A model generated the notes under the pieces. That model ran no database searches and was not told the origin of the DNA. It worked only from the letters and a program-made list of their open reading frames with translations. Positions 1 through 7,240 of a DNA stretch of 64,000 bases are shown here, piece by piece. The position numbers and the translations under genes were made by a program. The DNA lies in the NCBI GenBank assembly GCA_026413885.1, contig JAOAKA010000005.1, positions 1 through 64,000 on the forward strand, given 5' to 3'. This DNA is from Sulfolobales archaeon. Lineage in GTDB: Archaea > Thermoproteota > Thermoprotei_A > Sulfolobales > NBVN01. The number at the start of each line of letters is the position of its first letter. The stretch's first letter is position 1.

Positions 1-1
1 G

Positions 2-67
2 CGCATACGTAGACCTAGACATAGGCTAATAAACCAAAAACAAACAAACACCAGGGAACAAAGTTGA
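2..67 (+). CDS. C-terminal tail of an upstream gene, partial
   Basis: The second frame is open from the window edge to a TGA at 65-67. It encodes a basic tail of about 21 residues rich in Arg, Gln and Asn. The stop overlaps the TTG start of the next gene (64-66), an arrangement common in the operons of this window and suggesting translational coupling. The product cannot be identified from the tail. It could also be chance, because the open stretch is short. Confidence 0.35.
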   Translation, partial: RIRRPRHRLINQKQTNTREQS

Positions 68-942
68 ATAGGTTTTTCCTTTATAGGTCTCTGCGTAGAG
101 CCCTCCTAAGTAGGGAGGGTCTCATAGTTCTACTAGCCTTTATTCTCACTTTAAGTATTTACGGAACCATATTCTATTCTCTCACATCTAGCTATAGAAG
201 AGATTCTACGAGTATCAGTAGGTTTAGTGGATCTATAACTGTATACTTCAGTGAGGGATATGTGTGGAGGCTCTATATTTCCCTTCCTCAGGATTTAAAG
301 AAGTCTAAATTATCTGGAGTAGCTGTAGTGGTAGACGGTGTTGAATTTACTGCGAGTTTTCTAGACAGCGAAATATCTCAGGAAGCTGTCTCTGCTAGAG
401 GGTCTCTAGTGACGTCACTAGCATCTGGTGTAGCTAATGTAGATGGTTTAGGGCCTGTAGATCTGGTGGTGTTTATCGACCCTGACGGTAAGCTCAGTGT
501 AGTAGTAGATGATGATTTCGATAGTTACCTCGACGACTCCTATCTACTTAAATTCGTGCAGGGATTTAAGAGAAACGTAGAGCTATGGTTAGATAGAGAT
601 GCTGCGGCATCTGTAGCTAGAGGTTCTTCTATACCTCTAGAACATCTGGACTTAGTGTTAGCTGCATCAACTAGTGCTAGACCTATCATCACGGTTTACG
701 ACTCAGGTAGAGTCTACTCTATACCGATACTCGAGATCTTGAAGAACCTTAAGAAGGTTGTAGCATATAGAGTTACTACCGATAGTCTAGATGGTGTAAT
801 CTTAGTTCTACCTCTTAATTTATGTAGAGGGGGGTCTGAAGTAACAATTAAGTTAGTGGGTGAGGGAGTTACTCTAGAGACTTCTGCGAAGCTACCTACA
901 GAATTAGTAGGTAGTGGTAGAATAGTGGTGGCAGCTAGGTGA
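64..942 (+). CDS. Unknown membrane-anchored protein upstream of archaellum genes
   Basis: I do not recognise this 292-residue protein. It starts with TTG and has a short basic N-terminus. One strong hydrophobic segment at about residues 18-40 is followed by a long soluble part rich in Asp, Ser and Val, with a predicted beta-rich feel. This is the topology of an N-terminally anchored extracytoplasmic protein. It overlaps the next gene by 4 nt and runs in the same direction as the archaellum operon. It may therefore be co-transcribed and belong to a surface-structure function, but that is inference from position only. Confidence 0.6.
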   Translation: MNRFFLYRSLRRALLSREGLIVLLAFILTLSIYGTIFYSLTSSYRRDSTSISRFSGSITVYFSEGYVWRLYISLPQDLKKSKLSGVAVVVDGVEFTASFLDSEISQEAVSARGSLVTSLASGVANVDGLGPVDLVVFIDPDGKLSVVVDDDFDSYLDDSYLLKFVQGFKRNVELWLDRDAAASVARGSSIPLEHLDLVLAASTSARPIITVYDSGRVYSIPILEILKNLKKVVAYRVTTDSLDGVILVLPLNLCRGGSEVTIKLVGEGVTLETSAKLPTELVGSGRIVVAAR

Positions 943-1157
943 GTAGGAGAGCTGGGCTAGTTATAGCTATATACGTACTACTGGGGTTAGTACTAGCAGC
1001 TACAGGTTTCCTCCTCTCTTGGGGAGGTAATACCGGATTACTCGCAGAAAGCTTCGAGATAAGGCTTTCCTATATAGTTGTGGGCTTCATACTCATGTTC
1101 ATTGGTGTTCACATTGCTATAGCTGGTGTAAGAAGTCTGAGAAGGACTGCCGGATAG
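939..1157 (+). CDS. Small unknown two-helix membrane protein
   Basis: This 72-residue protein has two hydrophobic segments, at about residues 7-28 and 43-65, with Arg-rich ends (RRAG at the start, SLRR at the end). It starts at a GTG overlapping the previous stop by 4 nt, so the two are almost certainly translated together. No motif identifies a function. It sits 80 bp upstream of the first recognisable archaellum gene. It could be a membrane partner of the preceding anchored protein. Confidence 0.6.
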   Translation: MSRRAGLVIAIYVLLGLVLAATGFLLSWGGNTGLLAESFEIRLSYIVVGFILMFIGVHIAIAGVRSLRRTAG

Positions 1158-1239
1158 ATATATCGATAGATCTATCTAGAGGTAGCTGTAGAGTACCACC
1201 TCTATACGTTACTGAGTAGCTGAAGCTATCAGTGTTGCT

Positions 1240-2052
1240 ATGCGATTATATATTGTTCTATCCCCAATATTGTTGGGTATTGGATTAGTGAGGTGGGTAT
1301 GTGATTGCCCTATATGCCGCACACTCGTCCACCCCATCCTAAGCCGGATATCCACACCAGAGTCTGCTACTCGGGTTTCTTCTAATTCAGTAGAGGAAGC
1401 AGTTAGCACCGACCTAGGTGTTGAAGTAGCTACCTCAGAAACTAAGGAAGCTACCCAGCCGGCTGAGGCGGGTTCGACTCCAGCTACTCCAGCACCTGAA
1501 GTAGGAGTTAAGCAGCAGACAGTTAAAGTTGAGATTCCTGAAGAAGTTCTAGCTAGAATTTCTCAGCTAGAAGAAGAAATAAAGAGAGTTAGAGATGAAA
1601 TTAATGTAGTTAGCGAGGGATTAAAAAGTGCTGTACTAGAATTCAAAGAAGCTATCGCTGAGATTTCCTCACCATTTAATGCTTTGAGAAATAGTGAAAG
1701 CGGTAATGGAAACCATCGTAACGGTAAAGCAAAAATGAACGGTAGTCTTAAAATAGCGCCTAGTACATTTGTAAACATGCTTAGAGTTATCGATAGTATG
1801 CTTAACGAAATAGATAAGGAGACTGTCCGAACTCTACTCTCGAGTTACACTAAAGCAGGTCTTATAAGTGAGTCTGTTAGTTCTTCTCTCCTAGAGATAG
1901 TTGAGCTTGTGTACATATTGAAGAATAAGGGTATCAGTATTGAAAAACAGCTTCCATATCTGTATGCTCTAACTCAAGCACTTAATATAGAGGACCAGTC
2001 TCTCGCTGCGGTAGTGCTTAAGGAAATGATTAAGCGTGGTAATCTTGGTTAA
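1240..2052 (+). CDS. Archaellum accessory protein, ArlX/ArlD-E-like
   Basis: A 270-residue protein at the position occupied by FlaX in Sulfolobales operons. It begins with a hydrophobic stretch (about residues 3-18), then an unusual CDCPIC motif. A low-complexity Pro/Ala/Thr linker (about 55-90) and a coiled coil (about 95-140) follow. The C-terminal helical domain of about 95 residues resembles the ArlC/D/E domain of euryarchaeal archaella (pattern TVRTLLSSYTKAGLISESV). The combination suggests a membrane-tethered scaffold around the ArlH/ArlI motor. The start is uncertain because no clear ribosome site precedes the ATG. Overlap of 17 nt with arlG supports one transcript. Confidence 0.65.
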   Translation: MRLYIVLSPILLGIGLVRWVCDCPICRTLVHPILSRISTPESATRVSSNSVEEAVSTDLGVEVATSETKEATQPAEAGSTPATPAPEVGVKQQTVKVEIPEEVLARISQLEEEIKRVRDEINVVSEGLKSAVLEFKEAIAEISSPFNALRNSESGNGNHRNGKAKMNGSLKIAPSTFVNMLRVIDSMLNEIDKETVRTLLSSYTKAGLISESVSSSLLEIVELVYILKNKGISIEKQLPYLYALTQALNIEDQSLAAVVLKEMIKRGNLG

Positions 2053-2542
2053 GAGAGGTATATCTAACGTTATTGCTGAAGCACTACTCATAATTGTAGG
2101 TGTCTCTCTAGCAGCCGCACTCGCCTCCACAGTTCTCTCTAGAGTTTCAATTCTCCAGAGTAGATTAGCTGGGGTATCCGCAGATGTAATTCAGAGTTTT
2201 TCTGAGAGATTAAGCTACGTCTACTCCTACTATGATGACTCTATGAAGTGCTTTACTATATACGTAAAAAACGTAGGTAGATACCCTATCTACCCCGTAG
2301 ACCAGTTCACAGTCTTCTTTGGAGATACATCTCAAGCTCTCTACTACAGGCTAGCTAGAGATGCTTCAGCTGGATGTAGCTGCTGGAAATACGAGGAGTT
2401 AGGCACTAGCAACGGGGTCATAGAGCCGGGTGAGTTAGTAGCTATCTACTTATTTAACTCATCTATAGTTAGAGCTCCACAGTACTTCAAGCTGGTTACA
2501 GCTAGAGGTACAGCTCTCGAAGTAGAGTTCGTCTCGAGCTAG
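2036..2542 (+). CDS. arlG: Archaellum stator protein ArlG (FlaG)
   Basis: ArlG is a monotopic pseudoperiplasmic protein that forms the stator of the archaellum with ArlF. The N-terminus shows a class III signal-like sequence: KRG, then a 22-residue hydrophobic helix beginning ISNVIAEALLIIV. It is followed by a beta-sandwich domain with the YVKNVGRYPI strand and the GVIEPGE turn typical of the family. The upstream-most GTG is at 2036, but the TTG at 2045 (MVKRGIS) gives a more usual signal length. It overlaps the preceding gene and abuts arlF. Gene order G-F-H-I-J matches crenarchaeal archaellum operons. Confidence 0.82.
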   Translation: MVILVKRGISNVIAEALLIIVGVSLAAALASTVLSRVSILQSRLAGVSADVIQSFSERLSYVYSYYDDSMKCFTIYVKNVGRYPIYPVDQFTVFFGDTSQALYYRLARDASAGCSCWKYEELGTSNGVIEPGELVAIYLFNSSIVRAPQYFKLVTARGTALEVEFVSS

Positions 2543-3058
2543 GTGGTGTCTACGGCGGTAGCGTCAGTTATAGCTTCATCGGTATTTTTTCTAGTGGCAA
2601 TCATTCTAGTAGCGGTTTTTGGAAGTGTCTTAATGCAGTACTCTAACACACTGGCTAGACTCTACGAAATGAGAAAACAAGATCTCGAGATATCGAAAGC
2701 AGTTGTCTTAATTGAGTCAGTAACATACAGCAATAACTGCCTACTAGTGAGTCTAGCTAATAGAGGTCCGTCATCACTCGTAGTCGACGGACAGACAACT
2801 ATCTTAGTAGACTACACAGCTACTACCGGAGAGAGACTGGTTAAGATACTTCAACACGGTATCTCATGGCTGATTGAGGAAGTCACAGTAGGAAGCTACA
2901 GACACCTAGAGAACCCCTCTGCCGCAGAGTTAAAACCTGGTGCGAAAGCTATTATTAAGATGTGTCTAGACCCACTACCAGAAATCTCTAAGCCGGTAGT
3001 TATCGTATTCGTAGGTAGGTATGGGGTGAGAGCTGAGTATGTCTACACACTCAGCTAG
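2543..3058 (+). CDS. arlF: Archaellum stator protein ArlF (FlaF)
   Basis: ArlF binds the S-layer and anchors the motor. This 171-residue protein starts with GTG directly after the arlG stop. An N-terminal hydrophobic helix (about residues 4-30) is followed by a beta-rich extracellular domain with the conserved turn type NNCLLVSLANRGPSSL and a late ELKPGAKAIIK strand, as in FlaF-like stator folds. Two cysteines may form a disulfide. Its last 20 nt overlap arlH. Assignment as F rather than G rests on order and on the poorer match to archaellin-type signal peptides. Confidence 0.78.
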   Translation: MVSTAVASVIASSVFFLVAIILVAVFGSVLMQYSNTLARLYEMRKQDLEISKAVVLIESVTYSNNCLLVSLANRGPSSLVVDGQTTILVDYTATTGERLVKILQHGISWLIEEVTVGSYRHLENPSAAELKPGAKAIIKMCLDPLPEISKPVVIVFVGRYGVRAEYVYTLS

Positions 3059-3767
3059 CTCTAAGCTAACTACTGTTACATCAGGTAGTGAAGAACTCGA
3101 TGTAAGACTCGGTGGAGGGATTCCGATACCCTCTCTACTCGTTATCGAGGGAGATAACGGCACCGGCAAGACCGTGCTCAGCTGCCAGCTGGCTAGAGGG
3201 TTCCTCATCAGCAATATGCGCGTAATGTATGTAACAACTGAGAGCACTGTAAAACAGTTCTTAGAGCACGCAAAGAATATAAGTATAGACTTAACTCAGC
3301 CGTTTCTAAAAGGCTATCTAAGCATCGTGCCCGCACTAATTGAAAACGCTAGATGGAGTAAAAACAGAGTTAAACCCCTCATTGAGAGATTCGTGGAGTA
3401 CTTGAAAGAGAGATCTGAGAGTTATGGAGTAATCATAGTAGATTCAGCTAGTTTACTACTACACTACGTTGGTGACTCCGATATACATAGCTTACTCAGT
3501 GATGTAAGAAACATAGTTAAGAAGGGAACTACCTTCATTATGACTCTCCATCCAACCATAGTTTCAGATAGAGTAGTTAAAGAACTTACAGCAGTATCGG
3601 ATGTCTACTTTAAGCTAACGATCGGCGAAATTGGTGGGAGAGTTGTTAAAGTAATTAATGTTGTAAAGATACGTGGTGCTCCAACTCTAGCTGAGTCTTC
3701 AATAGCTTTCGATGTCGATCCAGCTTTCGGTCTTAAGGTAGTGCCGCTCGCTCTAGCAAAAGCTTAA
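3039..3767 (+). CDS. arlH: Archaellum regulatory ATPase ArlH (FlaH)
   Basis: ArlH is a KaiC/RecA-fold ATP-binding protein that rings the base of the archaellum and interacts with ArlI. The 242-residue protein carries a Walker A at about residues 38-45 (GDNGTGKT). The Walker B strand IIVDSASLLL lies near residue 128, and TLHP follows in the sensor region. Length is normal for the family (about 230-240). The start overlaps the end of arlF by 20 nt and the stop is separated from arlI by 1 nt, so it lies within a polycistronic unit. Confidence 0.9.
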   Translation: MSTHSASSKLTTVTSGSEELDVRLGGGIPIPSLLVIEGDNGTGKTVLSCQLARGFLISNMRVMYVTTESTVKQFLEHAKNISIDLTQPFLKGYLSIVPALIENARWSKNRVKPLIERFVEYLKERSESYGVIIVDSASLLLHYVGDSDIHSLLSDVRNIVKKGTTFIMTLHPTIVSDRVVKELTAVSDVYFKLTIGEIGGRVVKVINVVKIRGAPTLAESSIAFDVDPAFGLKVVPLALAKA

Positions 3768-3768
3768 G

Positions 3769-5544
3769 GTGCTTAAACTGCCCCCGCCTAGGTCTACTGA
3801 GAATAAGAGTGCAGCAGCTCAAGCCGGTGAGATGTCTAAGCTTCTCGTGAAATATCCTTATCTAGCTAAATACCTGACCCAGGTCTCCAAGAGCTTAGGT
3901 TCACCGGAGTACTTAGGCCAGGATATCTCCTCACTCCTCAAGAAAGCTGTAAAAATCAACGCACTATATCAAGTCGATGAAGGAGTGTTTATACATATCT
4001 ACACACCTCCTCTAGGAAGCTCCAGCGGCTTCAGAAAGTATGTGATTATCGAGCCTTCCAGACCTCCTCAAGAACTAGTTAAGCTAGTTGAAGAAAAAAT
4101 AGCTTCAGTACTCACGGAAAAAGATAGAGCTGAATCTATAAGTGAGAGAAGAAATATTCTCTTGAGAGCTCTACAGAGAGTAGTGGAGCTAACTAACACA
4201 CCAGTTAACTACAGCACTCTACTTCCTAAAGTCAGTAAGCTCAATAGGATCCCCGTCTACTCCGGGGACTTCAACAATCTTCTATACCACTTAAATAGAG
4301 ATAAAGTTGGTTTAGGTATTCTCGACCCTCTTCTAAAAGATAGATATATTGAAGATATATACTGCAATGGAGTTGGATATGTATACATAGTCCACAAAGT
4401 CTTCGGCCCGCTAGAAACTAATATCTACTTTCCAACAGAAGAAGACCTCAGTAGATTCGTTTTAGAGTTAAGTGAGAAGATAGGTAAGCCCGTAAGTCAC
4501 GCACGACCAATCGTAGATGCGACTCTACCAGACGGCAGTAGAATAAACATAGTGTTCGGAAGTGACGTCAGCTTGAAGGGAAGTAGCTTCACTATAAGAA
4601 AGTTCAGTAAGGTCCCTATGAGCGTCATCGACTTAGTCAACCTGGGAACTATGGATGAGTATGTAGCTGCTTATCTATGGATGCTTCTTCTTGAAGGAAT
4701 GAGCGGCTTTATCTCGGGTGAGACAGCGAGTGGTAAGACAACAACACTCAACGCTATAGTAGCGTTTATAAGACCTGTAGCAAAGATAGTTTCAATTGAA
4801 GATACAGCAGAAATTCAGGTTCCCCACGAAAACTGGCTGAGAGAGCTAACTCGAGATACTGGAAGCATTGAGACAAGTGTAACACTATTCGACCTCCTGA
4901 AGGCAGCTCTAAGACAGAGACCGAACTACATAATCGTAGGTGAGATCAGAGGGGCTGAAGGCAATGTAGCTTTTCAAGCAATGCAGACAGGCCACCCAGT
5001 GCTCTCAACTTTTCACGCAGCAAGTGTTGAGAGATTAGTTCAGAGACTTACGTCAACCCCTATAAACGTACCTAAGACACATCTAGACAACTTAAACTTC
5101 GTTCTAATTCAAAGTGCTGTATATAGAGAAGGCATTATGTTGAGGAGAGTCATCAGTGTGAACGAACTCGTCGGCTACGACCCTAGGTCTGATACTACTA
5201 TCTACATACCTATATACACGTGGGACCCGGTTAAAGATAGGTTTACGTTTAGAGGTAGGGGGACTAGCTATCTACTGGAAGAGAAGGTGGCTACGGTAAG
5301 AGGTATTTCAAGAAGAAATATGAGTATAATATACGACGAGCTCGGGTTGAGAGCGAAGATCCTTCGGGAGCTAGCAGCTAAGAAAGTAACTAACTACTAC
5401 GATGTTTTCAAAGTAATTACACGGATCTACAGCTTGATTGACTCAAAAGCAAAAGCTTCTTCTAAAGAAGACACTCCTTATGTCGTTGTTGAAGCTCTCG
5501 AAGAGTGCCTACTTAAGCTTAAGTCGGGTGAGTTGCTGAAGTGA
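3769..5544 (+). CDS. arlI: Archaellum assembly and motor ATPase ArlI (FlaI)
   Basis: ArlI is the hexameric type II/IV secretion ATPase that powers archaellin assembly and rotation. The 591-residue protein starts with GTG and has a family-typical N-terminal domain. It then has Asp box residues (SIEDTAEIQVPHENW), a Walker A near residue 318 (GETASGKTT), the Walker B region IIVGEIRGAEG and the His box AMQTGHPVLSTFHA. All catalytic motifs are intact. It overlaps arlJ by 4 nt. Confidence 0.94.
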   Translation: MLKLPPPRSTENKSAAAQAGEMSKLLVKYPYLAKYLTQVSKSLGSPEYLGQDISSLLKKAVKINALYQVDEGVFIHIYTPPLGSSSGFRKYVIIEPSRPPQELVKLVEEKIASVLTEKDRAESISERRNILLRALQRVVELTNTPVNYSTLLPKVSKLNRIPVYSGDFNNLLYHLNRDKVGLGILDPLLKDRYIEDIYCNGVGYVYIVHKVFGPLETNIYFPTEEDLSRFVLELSEKIGKPVSHARPIVDATLPDGSRINIVFGSDVSLKGSSFTIRKFSKVPMSVIDLVNLGTMDEYVAAYLWMLLLEGMSGFISGETASGKTTTLNAIVAFIRPVAKIVSIEDTAEIQVPHENWLRELTRDTGSIETSVTLFDLLKAALRQRPNYIIVGEIRGAEGNVAFQAMQTGHPVLSTFHAASVERLVQRLTSTPINVPKTHLDNLNFVLIQSAVYREGIMLRRVISVNELVGYDPRSDTTIYIPIYTWDPVKDRFTFRGRGTSYLLEEKVATVRGISRRNMSIIYDELGLRAKILRELAAKKVTNYYDVFKVITRIYSLIDSKAKASSKEDTPYVVVEALEECLLKLKSGELLK

Positions 5545-7160
5545 GTTTGCTGAGAGATAGAGTATTTCTGGCTTCTGTGGTTTTCACAGTAGCTCTACTA
5601 GCTTTCTTTAGACAGCTAGAACTACTCCCCCTCACACTAATACCGGTATCAGTAGGGTTGGTTAGAGGTTTACTACCTGCTCTAAGACGGAGAGTTAAGT
5701 ACTCTAGTATAGACCTACCTCTACTCTTTCTGCTACACCACATGTATGCTGTATCTACTGGTAGACCTCCTAGGAAGAGACTCTTCGAACTTAACTGCTT
5801 AGCTGGAAGCTACGGAGAATATGATAGAGTTCTTCGAAAAATTTCTTCACTAGCTGTAGACTGGGGGTATGGATTTATAAGAGCTATTAGACTCGTAGCT
5901 TCTCGAGACGTTAGAAATAGAGTTTTCGGAGACTTTCTTCTGAGATTAAGTGAAGTTTTAAGAACTGGAGAAGACCCCAGCAGGTTTCTAAATGTAGAAC
6001 TCTCTGCTATGAGGAGAGGCTATCAGTCAAGTTACTTTAGATCTATCGATATAATGAGAATTACTTTAGGACTTCACACAACACTTACTAGTTCTACAGC
6101 TTTTATAATTACAGTTATGGCTATACTTATGCTATTTACCGGTGGGTCTCTTCAGCCGTACGTTTTATCTATCATCGGCTCTGCTCTAGCTGTTGCTTTC
6201 TTCACTGCTGTTCTCTATCTGCTACTACCGAAGGAGAGGTTGACACCACAGTTAAAGCCGAAACCTAGACACCTCTTCAGAGTCTACAACCTATCTACTG
6301 CACTATCTACAGCAATCTCGCTAGCAGCTAGTCTCACAGTATTTTACCTAACTAACCAGTTAGAATACGTACTTCTAGCCGCCGGCTCTCTACTCACTAT
6401 TCCAGGTCTAGTAGCAACTAGAATAGAGAGTAGGTTAAAGAGAATTGAGAGCTTCTACTCAGTCTATATAAGAGGTTTTGGACTTACGTACTCAGTTATT
6501 CCAAACTACGCGAAAGCTCTTCACTCTCTCTTAGCAACAGATTTCGGTCCTCTAACTAAACACATAGCTGTTTCATACGCTAAACTGAGCAATGGTATAG
6601 ACCCTAGAGTAGTGTGGAGGCACTTTATTTACGATACCTGGAGTGATTTAATAGCTAGATCTACTAACGTTGTTGTAGATGCTGTTGATAGTGGAGGAAA
6701 TCTCAGAGAGGTCGGTATAACTCTCAGTGAAACAATTACGAGGATAATGGATTTGAGAAATCTTAGAGAGAGAACTGCGAGAACATTTGAAGCTACAACA
6801 TACGTAGTTCAAGCTCTCGCATCAGTAATCTCTCTAACCGTTGTCGAGATCTTGAGAGCTTTCTCTAGCTTTATTCAGCAGCTAGCCGTAGGGATAGAGA
6901 TGGCGGTTACAGAGTTGCCGTTTCTATTTCTATCACCTGAAGAGCTAACACTCATAACTAACATAACTATACTGTACTTAGTGTTTCTAGCAGTAGTTAA
7001 CGCTATAGCAGTTAAGATAGCTAGAGGAGGCATGATTGAAACATTCTGGATACCTCTATCACTAATGTTAGCAATAACTAGTGGTTCTTCAATAGTTGTG
7101 AGACTACTCGTCTCAGCACTCTTTGGAGAACTACTAGTCCCAATTACTGTACCTACCTAA
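5541..7160 (+). CDS. arlJ: Archaellum membrane platform protein ArlJ (FlaJ)
   Basis: ArlJ is the polytopic membrane core of the archaellum, homologous to TadC/GspF. The 539-residue protein has two hydrophobic N-terminal helices, a long cytoplasmic basic region, central paired helices (about residues 180-230), a second pair (about 255-295), and C-terminal helices (about 470-535). This is the duplicated F-domain layout. The GTG start lies inside the end of arlI. It is the last gene of the operon, and 80 bp separate it from the next gene, which has its own promoter-like sequence. Confidence 0.9.
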   Translation: MSLLRDRVFLASVVFTVALLAFFRQLELLPLTLIPVSVGLVRGLLPALRRRVKYSSIDLPLLFLLHHMYAVSTGRPPRKRLFELNCLAGSYGEYDRVLRKISSLAVDWGYGFIRAIRLVASRDVRNRVFGDFLLRLSEVLRTGEDPSRFLNVELSAMRRGYQSSYFRSIDIMRITLGLHTTLTSSTAFIITVMAILMLFTGGSLQPYVLSIIGSALAVAFFTAVLYLLLPKERLTPQLKPKPRHLFRVYNLSTALSTAISLAASLTVFYLTNQLEYVLLAAGSLLTIPGLVATRIESRLKRIESFYSVYIRGFGLTYSVIPNYAKALHSLLATDFGPLTKHIAVSYAKLSNGIDPRVVWRHFIYDTWSDLIARSTNVVVDAVDSGGNLREVGITLSETITRIMDLRNLRERTARTFEATTYVVQALASVISLTVVEILRAFSSFIQQLAVGIEMAVTELPFLFLSPEELTLITNITILYLVFLAVVNAIAVKIARGGMIETFWIPLSLMLAITSGSSIVVRLLVSALFGELLVPITVPT

Positions 7161-7195
7161 ACAAGATTGGGAGAACTTACTTTTAGATGTCTAGT

Positions 7196-7240
7196 GTATT
7201 TTAAAGTATTGATTTCGTAGCACTACTAGGGTATGAGTAG
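7196..7240 (+). promoter_or_regulatory. Candidate promoter after arlJ
   Basis: The stretch TTTTAAAG at about 7199-7206 fits an archaeal TATA box. It lies 35-40 nt upstream of the TTG start at 7241, with a GGGTATGAG purine stretch just before the start. This suggests the following two genes form their own transcription unit next to the archaellum operon. Confidence 0.4.
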
